A stretch of 64,000 bases of DNA, taken from positions 115,362 through 179,361 of the forward strand of contig JAEZZY010000040.1 of assembly GCA_023418315.1 (NCBI GenBank). The letters are read 5' to 3'. The stretch comes from Bacteroidota bacterium. GTDB lineage: Bacteria; Bacteroidota; Bacteroidia; Chitinophagales; Chitinophagaceae. The translations under genes and the position numbers were made by a program. Under the pieces are notes generated by a model. That model saw only the letters and a program-made list of their open reading frames with translations, was not told the origin of the DNA and made no database searches. Positions 17,133-26,631 of this stretch are shown here, piece by piece; position 1 is the stretch's first letter; every line of letters starts with the position of its first letter.

Positions 17133-18956
17133 GTGCCGGACGTAATACAACTTTTATCAGACCATATAGCCAATCAGATTGCTGCAGGGGAAGTAATACA
17201 ACGCCCTTCCTCCGCCGTGAAAGAACTTCTGGAAAACGCCATTGATGCAGGCGCTAAGGAGATTCAACTTCTCATCAAAGACGCGGGCAAGGAACTGATA
17301 CAGGTGATAGATAACGGCAGTGGCATGAGCGTAACCGATGCCCGCATGAGTTTTGAACGCCACGCCACGTCCAAAATAAAAAACATAGACGACCTCTTTA
17401 CCATCCGTACCATGGGCTTTAGGGGAGAGGCGCTCGCTTCTATAGCCGCCGTGGCACAGGTGGAGATGAAAACCCGGCAATCCGTTTCCGACGTAGGCAC
17501 CCGCCTGGTGATAGAAGGTACGGAAGTGAAAATACAAGAGCCTTGCGCCGCGCCCATAGGCACCAGCATTGCCGTAAAGAACCTGTTTTACAACGTACCG
17601 GCAAGGAGGCAGTTTTTAAAATCCAACACGACGGAGTTCCGGCATATTGTGGATGAGTTTACCCGTGTGGCGCTGGCACATCCGCAAGTGGGTTTCCGCC
17701 TTTGGAACAACGGTGCAGAGCAGTTTCATCTGGAAGCAGGAAATCTGAAAACACGCATCGTGTCCTTGCTGGGCAATCATTATGAAAAAAATTTAGTGCC
17801 GGTAGAAGAAGAAACCGAATTGCTGAAAATAAAAGGGTTTATAGGCAAGCCGGAAGCCAGTACCCGCACCCGCGGCATGCAGTTCTTTTTTGTGAACGAC
17901 CGCTTCATACGCAATCCTTACTTGCACCATGCTGTTACCGGCGGTTACGAAGGACTGATCGAAAAAGAGTCGTTTCCGTTTTATGTTTTGTTCCTGGATA
18001 CCGACCCTGCGCGCGTGGATGTGAATGTGCATCCTACTAAGCAGGAGGTAAAATTTGAAGACGACCGATTGATGTATGCTTACCTGAACGCGGCTATAAA
18101 ACACGCACTGGCAAGGTATAATATCGCACCTTCTCTTGATTTTTCCCTCAACCCCGAAATTACCCGCCTGCCTTCCGTAACCCTTCCGCAAACAAAACGG
18201 CAACGTACGGAGACGGAAAACGGCTATCTCTACAACAGCTTTAGCCAAAAAAATCAGGCACATTTTATAGAATCAAAAACCGGAAGGGAACAATGGAAGC
18301 AGCTATATAGCATTGCACAGCAAGCGCCTGCCTCCGCCCCCGAAACCCCTACGGAGCTTCACTTGCATCCGGAACCTACCCACCGGCCTTTGCGCGGAGA
18401 TAAAGCCATGCTGCTTCATGAAAATTATTTAGTAAGTACTATAAAATCCGGTTTTTTACTGGTACACGTATATAGGGCGCAGGAGCGGATATGGTACGAG
18501 CGTCTGCAAACCGAGCGGAATGAAGGGGTGCTTTCCGCGCAGCGGTTATTATTTCCGGTAAGTTTCGACAGGTCGGCGCAAGATGCGCTGTTGCTGAAGG
18601 AATTGCTGCCCGAACTGCAACGAATGGGTTTTGATGTGGAGTCTTTTGGCAATAACAGCTTTGTGATCCATGCGGCACCGGCGGCGATGCGCTCCGGAGA
18701 AGAGCAAAAAATAATAGAAGAACTGCTGGAGCAGATGAAGCATGAAGCCGATAAAGCCCAAGCGAATTTCGCAGAAAAGATTATAACTACGTTGGCTAAG
18801 AAATTTGCTCATTATACGCATACCCTTCATCAACCGGAAGCACAGCAAGCCTTGATAGATGAGCTTTTTGCCTGCACGCAGCCGGAATATACTCCTTCCG
18901 GTAAAAAGATATTTACCCTTCTCAGAAAAGAAGATCTGGAGGATATTCTGGGATAG
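17133..18956 (+). CDS. mutL: DNA mismatch repair protein MutL
   Basis: The 607-residue protein has the GHKL ATPase of MutL: E31LLENAIDAG, D60NGSGM and GFRGEAL at 95-101, then the transducer domain and a C-terminal dimerisation domain. A GTG start at 17133 is chosen because it gives the canonical opening MPDVIQLLSDHIANQIAAGEV. In the C-terminal domain the endonuclease motif usually written DQHA-x2-E-x4-E reads HVYRAQERIWYE, so the key Asp and His are replaced. The usual CPHGRP-like C-terminal motif is also not recognisable (SGKKIFTLL). The nicking activity may therefore be lost or altered. mutS is not in the window. Confidence 0.92.
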   Translation: MPDVIQLLSDHIANQIAAGEVIQRPSSAVKELLENAIDAGAKEIQLLIKDAGKELIQVIDNGSGMSVTDARMSFERHATSKIKNIDDLFTIRTMGFRGEALASIAAVAQVEMKTRQSVSDVGTRLVIEGTEVKIQEPCAAPIGTSIAVKNLFYNVPARRQFLKSNTTEFRHIVDEFTRVALAHPQVGFRLWNNGAEQFHLEAGNLKTRIVSLLGNHYEKNLVPVEEETELLKIKGFIGKPEASTRTRGMQFFFVNDRFIRNPYLHHAVTGGYEGLIEKESFPFYVLFLDTDPARVDVNVHPTKQEVKFEDDRLMYAYLNAAIKHALARYNIAPSLDFSLNPEITRLPSVTLPQTKRQRTETENGYLYNSFSQKNQAHFIESKTGREQWKQLYSIAQQAPASAPETPTELHLHPEPTHRPLRGDKAMLLHENYLVSTIKSGFLLVHVYRAQERIWYERLQTERNEGVLSAQRLLFPVSFDRSAQDALLLKELLPELQRMGFDVESFGNNSFVIHAAPAAMRSGEEQKIIEELLEQMKHEADKAQANFAEKIITTLAKKFAHYTHTLHQPEAQQALIDELFACTQPEYTPSGKKIFTLLRKEDLEDILG

Positions 18957-18963
18957 ACCGTGG

Positions 18964-20196
18964 TTATTTTTTATGGTTTAGAAAACGGTAATTAACCCCG
19001 CATTGCACTCCGGTATGGAATAAATAAGCTTTTAGTTGTCTCCCGTCATTTACGGAGTTTATATTATAAGCTATAATGGGAACAACATGAACATCCCAGT
19101 TATAATTAAATCTTGCAGCTACTCCCAAGCCTAATTGTATGCCAAACTGTGCCGGCTTTATATAGCTCTTTTTAAGATTGCGGGATCCTGATAGGGAGGT
19201 CAAACTGGAGTCGGCAATTGTATAGGCCTGATAGCCGATAACTCTGGAATAATAAAGAGAAATATCAAAAACCGGAGCAAGCAGATAATTATAGCTATAC
19301 CCGATATATTTATAACCAATACCCACTCCTATTTGTTTGAATCGGTAAGTAATATCTTCGGAGGTACCTCCGTTCGCAAGTCCTGTTTTCCAATTAATCA
19401 ACTGGGAACTGTCTGCTCGGAAACCGGATGTCTGATAGTGAAAACTTAAATAGTAGTGATGTTTCCTCCCTTGTATCAGACCGCCGTTAAGATCCATTTT
19501 ATTGCCATATACATTTCGCTCACTACTGCTTCTGTACCTATATTCCTCATAGGGATATTGGGTTAATGAGGTGGCTTTATAGCTTCTGTATGAGGAACCA
19601 GGTGAGAAATTACCACCTATAAAAAAGGAAATGTGGTTTTTGTTTTTCAACAGCCAGTTTTCATATCCTATCCGGTTGCTTCGGCGGGTGATTAGCTGCC
19701 GTTTTTCATTATGCTGCGAAGAAAGATACTCCTTAGCCATTAAATCTAACGCTGTACACGTAGCAGACGAAAGAAAATCTTTTTTTGAATTTTTTCGAAT
19801 ATAGATCTTATACCCGCTGTTTGTTTCAAGGCCACACACTTCGGTTAATGAAATTAAGGTGTCTTGCTCTACCCCAAAGCATTTTATCGTATTATCTACT
19901 AAGAAGTAGGAGTATTCTTTTGTATTGCGGGAAGCATGGTATTTGATTTCTTCCCGCATCTGAAATTTTATTTTCCAAATGTATTCATTGGAATCGTTTG
20001 TAGTAAGGGTTATGTTGTAAAAATTAGTGTTGATTAAGTTACCATCACCATCTAACATATAAGTATTGCTTAAGTCGGGAATGACAACTTGTGCTTTTTC
20101 CCATTCGCTAAGCGGCGGCAGAATAATGATGTCTTTAGCTGCGTTGGCTTCCAAAAATTGTAATAGGAAAACGAGTATAAAAACGGGGTATTTCAT
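18964..20196 (-). CDS. predicted outer-membrane beta-barrel, third gene of an unknown operon
   Basis: The 410-residue protein has a short signal peptide (MKYPVFILVFLLQFLEANA) and a C-terminal half of alternating strands rich in Tyr and Gly (HHYYLSFHYQTSGF, RFKQIGVGIGYKYIGYSYNYLLAPVFDISLYYSRVIGY, FGIQLGLGVAARFNYNWDVHVVPIIAYN) ending in GVQCGVNYRFLNHKK, suggesting a barrel. I recognise no family. It follows the 783-residue gene with a 3-base gap, so the two are co-transcribed. Composition is more AT-rich than the flanking mutL gene. Function unknown. Confidence 0.65.
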   Translation of the reverse strand: MKYPVFILVFLLQFLEANAAKDIIILPPLSEWEKAQVVIPDLSNTYMLDGDGNLINTNFYNITLTTNDSNEYIWKIKFQMREEIKYHASRNTKEYSYFLVDNTIKCFGVEQDTLISLTEVCGLETNSGYKIYIRKNSKKDFLSSATCTALDLMAKEYLSSQHNEKRQLITRRSNRIGYENWLLKNKNHISFFIGGNFSPGSSYRSYKATSLTQYPYEEYRYRSSSERNVYGNKMDLNGGLIQGRKHHYYLSFHYQTSGFRADSSQLINWKTGLANGGTSEDITYRFKQIGVGIGYKYIGYSYNYLLAPVFDISLYYSRVIGYQAYTIADSSLTSLSGSRNLKKSYIKPAQFGIQLGLGVAARFNYNWDVHVVPIIAYNINSVNDGRQLKAYLFHTGVQCGVNYRFLNHKK

Positions 20197-20199
20197 CTG

Positions 20200-22551
20200 C
20201 TATATTTTAGGAAGGTTGAAAAAATAAGAGTAGCCAAACTGGATTTGCGGGAAATAAGTATTTACATCACCTTGTTGCCAGAACAACCGTGCTCGAAGGA
20301 AGAGCGTATTGTTTCCTTCCTTGCTTATTTCGGTGCGAACATTTGTTTCAAACATGTGCGACCACCTTGATGAAGGCTCTATGAATAATAAATCCCCATC
20401 GCTTTTTGCATAACTCATTATTTGCTTAAAATGGTTGTTGGAGAATATCTTCGTATAATAAACTTGGTAGGAAAAATGAAAGCCTAATCTTCTTTCCGGG
20501 AAAAGCTCCATGCTTAATTTTGGATAGAGCAAAAGCATATGCGCATCTCTATAAACCTCATTTCCTCTTTGCACAGCTTGGTTGGTAATGGTTCGTATGC
20601 TATCTACAAGCGGAGTATGGCCATATTGAGCGCCGAAGTCTAAAGTAAAAGTACTCTTGGCGCTCGGCCAGTCAAATAAAAGGGTATTGAGCTCGCTACC
20701 AAACATAAAATTCCGGTATTGAAGCATGTCTAACGTAGTGGCATAACTCGGAGAAACCAGCGTATTGTTTACAACGGTTTCCTTATTCCTTAGGGCTAAA
20801 TATTTGTTCTCCCGTTCTATTTTATTCAAGGAGCCGAATACATAGAGATAGGTAAAAGCGCCCCAGTTCCGGTCTGCATATTGTTGAAAACGATAGGTAT
20901 TGAGGTTTAGTTTTCTACTCAGTTCTATTTGGAGTATTCCATTGGGCTCGGCACTGGAAATACCGGTAAAATCCGTAAATATTTTAGTATCGAATAATTG
21001 GGTATAATCGGCTTTATAAACGGTAATGTCCGGGTTTTCCGCCGGGTTCACTTTTAGGAAAGTATCTGCCGGAGAATAATCTCTTGTATATAGGTCAATC
21101 TCATTATCATACATTCTGATTACATCGCCTAAGTAGATGAAATTGGAATTATTACTCCTTTGAAAAATTTTTGTACTGCAAAGGTTTTTATAATTTCTCT
21201 TGGAAGTAAAGCCAATAGCAAAAACATTTTCAAAGATTTCTTCTACACCGTTTACTTCCGCTATCACTTTTACATTTTCGAGGAAGCCACGTTCAAGCTG
21301 AAGATCTACGCGGTTTATTTTTACGATACGCTGTTCGGATAGGGTTTTGATTCTTTTTTCTATGTCTTTCTTCTTCAGCAGGCTTTGTTTGATTTTTTCT
21401 TCAAATTCGCTGATAAAGATCCCGCTTTGTCTTTCGAATATCCGTACCGTTTGTTTTTTGGCATTTTCTAAGGAAATACTTCCGTTAAGATAGGCGTAGC
21501 GTATTTGAATAAGATTGTCTTTTAAGATGGCGTATTGTTCTTGTTTTTTTTCCTTTATCAAGGTTATGATCGAATCTGTACAACTCTCCCGTTGAGGTTT
21601 TATTATATTGTTGCTTTGGTAAAGTGCGTATTGTTTTTTATCGGGATCAAGATCAAGGCAGTCGCAAGGAGTCTTTTTTTCATTGGAATTACAAAGAACT
21701 TTATGGGAAATCAGATAGTTTATGTTTTGTTGTACTTCATTTTTCTTTTCGCTGCTTGTGCTATTTATATCTTCGAGAATTTTAGTCAGCGTAGGAATAT
21801 ATAATTCGAAAAGGATGTTGTTATCATTCTCGCGTACAATATCGGTGTTGCTTATTTTATATAGGCTGTCAAAATCAGTATATTTTTGATTATTTAATAG
21901 TGTGATAAGCATATCAAGTCTCTCCAGTACTTGTCTTCTTGATTCGAGCATGTCTGATAGTTTTCGTGAAGATGAATCAATGCGGGCTTTATAGTCCTTT
22001 GCAATCATGTCACGCAATCGGTTGTATTCCTCAAGTTCTTTTTTCAAGGCCTCGTTCTTCTTTTGTTGAAAGCTTAAATCCCCTATGATGCTATCTATGG
22101 TGGAATGGCTCATACGGTCATCATCATCTATTGCATCATAGTATTTGGTGTGGGCTGCCAAGCGAAACCTACCTGCGGGTGGGCGAGTGCTGACGCCATG
22201 AATCGTGTTTCTTATCCATTGAAAGATCTCCAACGTACTTTCCTGTGTCAGGCTGCTCTTGCTGGTATCTTGGCTATAAATCAGCACGTTCAAGCACCTT
22301 TCCACTTTATCATAATGCAGCTCAGTAACGGAGTCCGTTTTTCCATTATGCGTGATCTCCAACTTTTCTTTGCCGTTGAGATGGGTATATTTTATTGAAA
22401 AGGTTAGGGTTTCCGGTGCTTTATTATTTATAAAAGCGGCGCTAAATTCTTGTGTGGCGCTGATGGTTACATCTTTAGTTATCGCCCAAGTTTCTGAGGC
22501 TAAAATGTACGGCAGCCAAAAGCAGAAAAGAACCCGTATGATTTTTTTCAT
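20200..22551 (-). CDS. large coiled-coil plus beta-barrel envelope protein, second gene of an unknown operon
   Basis: The 783-residue protein has a signal peptide (MKKIIRVLFCFWLPYILASETWA), an N-terminal beta-rich part, a long coiled-coil region at about residues 150-400 (QQKKNEALKKELEEYNRLRDMIAKDY, SRRQVLERLDMLI, FEEKIKQSLLKKKDIEKRI), and a C-terminal part of amphipathic strands ending QIQFGYSYFFNLPKI, which looks like a barrel. A small cysteine cluster (CNSNEKKTPCDCLDLD) lies inside the helical region. This suggests a periplasmic stalk joined to an outer-membrane anchor, but no known family is recognised. It is flanked within 5 bases by both partners. Confidence 0.65.
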   Translation of the reverse strand: MKKIIRVLFCFWLPYILASETWAITKDVTISATQEFSAAFINNKAPETLTFSIKYTHLNGKEKLEITHNGKTDSVTELHYDKVERCLNVLIYSQDTSKSSLTQESTLEIFQWIRNTIHGVSTRPPAGRFRLAAHTKYYDAIDDDDRMSHSTIDSIIGDLSFQQKKNEALKKELEEYNRLRDMIAKDYKARIDSSSRKLSDMLESRRQVLERLDMLITLLNNQKYTDFDSLYKISNTDIVRENDNNILFELYIPTLTKILEDINSTSSEKKNEVQQNINYLISHKVLCNSNEKKTPCDCLDLDPDKKQYALYQSNNIIKPQRESCTDSIITLIKEKKQEQYAILKDNLIQIRYAYLNGSISLENAKKQTVRIFERQSGIFISEFEEKIKQSLLKKKDIEKRIKTLSEQRIVKINRVDLQLERGFLENVKVIAEVNGVEEIFENVFAIGFTSKRNYKNLCSTKIFQRSNNSNFIYLGDVIRMYDNEIDLYTRDYSPADTFLKVNPAENPDITVYKADYTQLFDTKIFTDFTGISSAEPNGILQIELSRKLNLNTYRFQQYADRNWGAFTYLYVFGSLNKIERENKYLALRNKETVVNNTLVSPSYATTLDMLQYRNFMFGSELNTLLFDWPSAKSTFTLDFGAQYGHTPLVDSIRTITNQAVQRGNEVYRDAHMLLLYPKLSMELFPERRLGFHFSYQVYYTKIFSNNHFKQIMSYAKSDGDLLFIEPSSRWSHMFETNVRTEISKEGNNTLFLRARLFWQQGDVNTYFPQIQFGYSYFFNLPKI

Positions 22552-22555
22552 GAGT

Positions 22556-23380
22556 CTAATTTTTAAGAAGGTTCATTACAAGATTATTACTGCTGTCGCT
22601 CAGAGCCTTGTCCAGTTTGAAATGAAGATAGACCCCGTCTGCTTTTTTCTTAACGGAAGAGCTGTCATCATAAAGCCGGAGATAGGAAATAATTTGATCC
22701 GCATTCATTAAAGCGCCTAAAAAATGACTCGTGTCTATAAAACGGCCATTCGGCACATTATATTGATGCGTATTGTCTGATTTTAATCGAAAAACCGAAT
22801 GACCGTCTATTTCTATAAAACCATATAACTGAGGAAAGGATTGTATTGTGCTATCATTTCCAAACCACGAATACTGGTTGCTAAAATATCCGCTTATAGG
22901 ATGGGTGGCATTCATAGAGGCGTTTACCACATACACATTGTAGTGTTTCGAATCAAAATAGGTATTTCCTTCTTTGCTGATAGCATACCGCTCTGATGTA
23001 TTATTCTTAGAAAGCGTCAATGTCTTGTTGAAGAGTATTTTGCATCCATCATAATTTTCGTTATCCGCACAAAACTCTATTACAATTTGGAGATTAGACA
23101 AATCGGTGGTTGAAAGGTTTTTAAACTGCACACTCACCGAGTCTCCGTCCTTGGAAGTATATCGGAAAAACTGTGTTTCGATAAAGGGATTTTTACCATT
23201 AATGTGTTTCGTTTGTGAAAACGTTTCTTCTTGAGTAGTTACAATGGGGAGTTCGTTCGAGTACTTGTTGCAAGCACTATGAAAGCACATAAGCAGAGTA
23301 AATAAAAAAGAAAGAAAAATGTATTGAAGATAAATCCGCCTTAGGCTATTCGTTTTGCCAAGTTGTTTTATTTTGAACAT
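22556..23380 (-). CDS. predicted lipoprotein, first gene of an unknown operon
   Basis: The 274-residue protein starts with a basic segment and hydrophobic helix ending in a lipobox-like FHSAC near residue 37, so it is probably lipidated. The rest is beta-rich with asparagine- and serine-rich loops and no motif I recognise. The start may lie further in than residue 1. Four bases separate it from the next gene, and the three genes (lipoprotein, coiled-coil/barrel protein, barrel) look like one envelope-associated unit. Confidence 0.65.
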   Translation of the reverse strand: MFKIKQLGKTNSLRRIYLQYIFLSFLFTLLMCFHSACNKYSNELPIVTTQEETFSQTKHINGKNPFIETQFFRYTSKDGDSVSVQFKNLSTTDLSNLQIVIEFCADNENYDGCKILFNKTLTLSKNNTSERYAISKEGNTYFDSKHYNVYVVNASMNATHPISGYFSNQYSWFGNDSTIQSFPQLYGFIEIDGHSVFRLKSDNTHQYNVPNGRFIDTSHFLGALMNADQIISYLRLYDDSSSVKKKADGVYLHFKLDKALSDSSNNLVMNLLKN

Positions 23381-23688
23381 TTAGCGTCAAGTTTTGCAGG
23401 CTAATATAATACTCTTATTTATTTATTTATAGTTTTAGTTATAAAAACACATATGTAAGTGTGAGAATGCAGGAAACAGAAAAACCAAATTCATGTACTC
23501 TCAATAAGATAAAAAGCAGAACCTTAGAAGATAGATGAAGAAATAATCGACCGGATTAAAACTGCCTATGGCTTGGTATGCTAAGGATTCATAACCGGGT
23601 TACCTTAAAACAAGGTAAAGAGTGTCTGCCCGACTTGTGCTCTCATTTTTTGTACGCTATATAGTATCTTCACATCCTGTTTTCAGTT
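23381..23688. other. intergenic region, divergent promoters, no gene seen
   Basis: This 308-bp gap lies between the unknown operon and the reductase gene. A 12-base A/T tract (23419-23430) and the string TATCTTCA near 23666 (two mismatches from TAnnTTTG) are the only promoter-like signals. Part of it (about 23540-23650) reads as short protein-like stretches broken by stops and could be a gene relic, but I cannot identify it. Confidence 0.4.
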
Positions 23689-24777
23689 ATGGCACCCTTA
23701 AAATTTTATCCGTTGAAAGTAAAACAGATCACGCCGGAAACCTCGGAATGTGTATCTGTCTGTCTGGAAGTACCCGAAGAACTTAAAGAGACTTTTCGGT
23801 TTGCACCCGGTCAGTACCTTACGTTCAAAAAGCATTTGCAGGATGCGGAAGTGCGCCGCTCCTATTCGATTTGTGTAAGTCCGCACGATAATGAACTGCG
23901 TGTAGCCATCAAGAATGTGCAGCAGGGAAAATTTTCCGGTTTTGCCAACACAGAATTGAAAGTAGGCGATGTGCTGGATGTGATGCCGCCTATGGGCAAG
24001 TTTTCTCCGCGCATGTCAGATGCACCTGCACGAAATTATCTGGCTTTTGTGGCCGGCAGCGGCATTACGCCTGTGATGAGCATTATGCGCACGGTATTGC
24101 AAAGCGAACCGGAAAGCCGCTTTACCTTGGTTTATGGAAATAAAAACCGCAACACCATCATCTTCCGCGAAGCGATAGAAGGACTGAAAAATACCTATAT
24201 GCAGCGTCTGCGTGTCTATCATGTACTGAGCCGCGAGAAAATGGATGTGCCGCTTTTCAACGGCAGAATTGACAAAGAAAAAATAGCTGCGTTTTGTGAT
24301 ACGCTGATAGATTTGAAAACAATAGATGAGTTTTTCATTTGCGGACCGGAGGAAATGTTGCTCTCCGCACGTCAGCAATTGCAAGACTTAGGCATAGCTT
24401 CCGAAAAAATACATATCGAACTTTTCACCTCTCCCGACCAGCCGAAGCCTTCGCATGATAATTGGGTAAAAGAACATAAAGCAGATGCAGGCAAAACCAG
24501 CAAGGTATCCGTAAAACTTGACGGCATTACGTTTGAAATGGAGCTTCCCTATAATGGCGACAGTATTTTGGATGCAGCGTTGAAGCATGGCGCGGATTTG
24601 CCTTATGCTTGTAAAGGAGGTGTGTGCAGTACTTGCCGTGCTAAGGTTACGGAAGGTGAAGTGATTATGGAAACCAACTACGCATTGGAAAAAGATGAAG
24701 TAGCTAAAGGATATGTGCTTACCTGTCAGTCGCACCCGGTGAGCGAGCGGGTAGTCGTGGATTTTGATGCACGGTAA
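23689..24777 (+). CDS. FNR-type NAD(P)H reductase with C-terminal 2Fe-2S ferredoxin domain (PaaE-like)
   Basis: The 362-residue protein has an FAD-binding domain with RRSYSICVSP (residues 58-67), an NAD(P)-binding part with AGSGITPVMSIMRTVL and a C-terminal FICGPEEML, and then a plant-type ferredoxin domain with CKGGVCSTCRAKVTEG and a fourth Cys in LTCQSHP. This is the order of PaaE and related oxygenase reductases, which pass electrons from NAD(P)H through FAD and 2Fe-2S to a partner enzyme. No phenylacetate or other oxygenase genes are nearby, so the partner is unknown; in many Bacteroidota such proteins act as general ferredoxin reductases. All cofactor motifs look intact. Confidence 0.88.
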   Translation: MAPLKFYPLKVKQITPETSECVSVCLEVPEELKETFRFAPGQYLTFKKHLQDAEVRRSYSICVSPHDNELRVAIKNVQQGKFSGFANTELKVGDVLDVMPPMGKFSPRMSDAPARNYLAFVAGSGITPVMSIMRTVLQSEPESRFTLVYGNKNRNTIIFREAIEGLKNTYMQRLRVYHVLSREKMDVPLFNGRIDKEKIAAFCDTLIDLKTIDEFFICGPEEMLLSARQQLQDLGIASEKIHIELFTSPDQPKPSHDNWVKEHKADAGKTSKVSVKLDGITFEMELPYNGDSILDAALKHGADLPYACKGGVCSTCRAKVTEGEVIMETNYALEKDEVAKGYVLTCQSHPVSERVVVDFDAR

Positions 24778-24795
24778 AAGACAGCGATTAACTGC

Positions 24796-26460
24796 TTACT
24801 TCACGCGTACTAACCAATATTCCTTTGTCGCTTTTTTTCTTGTTGAAGGATTTAAAAATTCGGGAGTCAATTGACTGACCGAAAAATACTGCCCTTGCCG
24901 GATGACGTCATACTCTAATCCTTTGTTGTATAGTTCTGTCAATCCATCTTGCATGGTAAGAAGATAATCATTGGGCTGAGGGTCAAGTATAGGGAGAATA
25001 AGCCTATCGGCATAAAAACAAAGTGCGTTCAACGGATCTTCAGGAAGATAAACATATATCTTTTCTTCTTCCGCCAGATGCTTTTTGATAAACCTCCCTA
25101 CTTGCGACCCCGCTTGGTACTTTAGCAATTGCGGATAGAAATGCAGGGTCATAAAAATATTGGCAATGATGATAGCGGAAGCGCTTACCCAAATTATTTT
25201 CCCGACTATCATTTTCCTAAAAACTATCCATAACCATACGATGACTAATACCGCCCATACGATAGACCAAAACACAACCGCTTGCGTTCTGAACACATAA
25301 AAGAACGTGAGAAATGCAGCAATAAGCAGTAAGGCACTGATGAAATATTGTATAGGGTTTAGGATTCGGAATAAAGTGCGATAGTTACCTTGGAGCAAAT
25401 CATTCAGAAACTTCGCCGTCATAATAGCTGCCAGCGGAAAGACAACAAATATGTAATGAGGCAATTGATATTTTGACATGCCAAGTGAGAGATAAGCCAA
25501 TAGAAAACCGCCCGTAGTAATGAACTCTTGCCGTTCATTCAACCTGAATCTTTGTTTTATAACCTTGCTTATATTGATGAGAAATGCTGCGGTAAATAAT
25601 ACAATCCAAGGCAGGAAAGACCAGAGCATATTTTCATAGAGAAAGGAAAAAGGAGCACCGTTGTTCCATGTGTTTTCGCCCGTGATTCTGCCGAAGCTTT
25701 GTGTCCAGTAAAAAAATTTCAACCCTGAAACGTCGGTTTGTCCATTTACTTCTACTTCGGGATGTGCATCAAATTGCTGATACAAACCGATGCTCATAGG
25801 TAGGAGAAAAATACCGATTAGCAAGGCATCTATTAAATGTCGGTAGGTGAAGAATTGTTTCCATTTCCGTTTCAGCAGCCAGTCGCTGCCAAAGCAAAAT
25901 ACCGGAACCATCAGCGCTATAGGCCCTTTGGTCATCATACCGCAGGCAATAGCCAGGGTGCCGCCCAATACATTTTTCCATGTTCGTTTTTGCTCTGCTT
26001 CTTTTATCATCCACAAAGCCGTAATTACCCAGCTCATTAAAATGGTATCCGTGCGAATATCATTGGTCATCAAAAACATTCCCTGACAAGTACCTAATAT
26101 CAGTGCCGACAAGCGCGCTGTATGTTCTTCATAAAGCAATTTTGCTAAGCGATAAGTGGCATACAACGCCCATAAGGCAAATAAAATAGAGGGTAGTTTG
26201 AATCCAAAATTAGTGGCGCCAAAAACCGTAATGCTTAATCCACTTATCCAAAAAAGAAAAGGAGGTTTATCCAAATAATTATTCCCGCGGTCGTAGAGCT
26301 GTAGCGGTTTATCGCTTACGCTCATTTCGCGGCTCATCTCCGCATATTGAGAGGCATCCACATCCATCGTATCCACGCCTATGCTCAGGAAGTAAAGTCC
26401 GGCAAGGAGCAGGAACACCCAAAACGGAATCTTAGGAACGGAATCCAAATATGCTTTCAT
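24796..26460 (-). CDS. GT39/ArnT-like membrane glycosyltransferase
   Basis: The 554-residue protein is polytopic (about 11-12 helices) with the family's N-terminal catalytic loop: DTMDVDASQYAEMSREM followed by YLDKPPFLFWISGL. Acidic residues in the first periplasmic loop and the DKPP motif are typical of ArnT/PMT-type transferases that use polyprenyl-phosphate sugars to modify lipid A or proteins. A soluble tail follows the last helix. It converges on the reductase gene with an 18-base gap and is not in an obvious operon. The acceptor and sugar cannot be inferred. Confidence 0.83.
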   Translation of the reverse strand: MKAYLDSVPKIPFWVFLLLAGLYFLSIGVDTMDVDASQYAEMSREMSVSDKPLQLYDRGNNYLDKPPFLFWISGLSITVFGATNFGFKLPSILFALWALYATYRLAKLLYEEHTARLSALILGTCQGMFLMTNDIRTDTILMSWVITALWMIKEAEQKRTWKNVLGGTLAIACGMMTKGPIALMVPVFCFGSDWLLKRKWKQFFTYRHLIDALLIGIFLLPMSIGLYQQFDAHPEVEVNGQTDVSGLKFFYWTQSFGRITGENTWNNGAPFSFLYENMLWSFLPWIVLFTAAFLINISKVIKQRFRLNERQEFITTGGFLLAYLSLGMSKYQLPHYIFVVFPLAAIMTAKFLNDLLQGNYRTLFRILNPIQYFISALLLIAAFLTFFYVFRTQAVVFWSIVWAVLVIVWLWIVFRKMIVGKIIWVSASAIIIANIFMTLHFYPQLLKYQAGSQVGRFIKKHLAEEEKIYVYLPEDPLNALCFYADRLILPILDPQPNDYLLTMQDGLTELYNKGLEYDVIRQGQYFSVSQLTPEFLNPSTRKKATKEYWLVRVK

Positions 26461-26548
26461 GCGAATCGGCTACAAAGATGCGATGATTTTTTTGTTCGCG
26501 AAGCGTACCCGGATTTTTCAAAATCCTAACGGGCAGTTGGTATCATAC

Positions 26549-26582
26549 AAAAAAACTGCAAGCACAATGCCTACAGTTTTTG
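26549..26582 (-). terminator. intrinsic terminator of the transketolase gene
   Basis: An 8-bp stem (AAAAACTG/CAGTTTTT, 26551-26581) is followed on the minus strand by a seven-T run, about 50 bases past the transketolase stop codon. Confidence 0.75.
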
Positions 26583-26631
26583 AAATTTTTATTCGTTGGA
26601 AATTCACCCATTGGAATTTCCGTTTCAAAGT

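Noticed and set aside
18964..23380. Three-gene envelope operon as a SusC/SusD or Tol-Pal set
   Set aside because: No TonB plug, SusD TPR or OmpA-like peptidoglycan-binding domain is visible.
23540..23650. Possible transposase relic (short protein-like runs with stops)
   Set aside because: No DDE or HTH motif and no inverted repeats could be identified.
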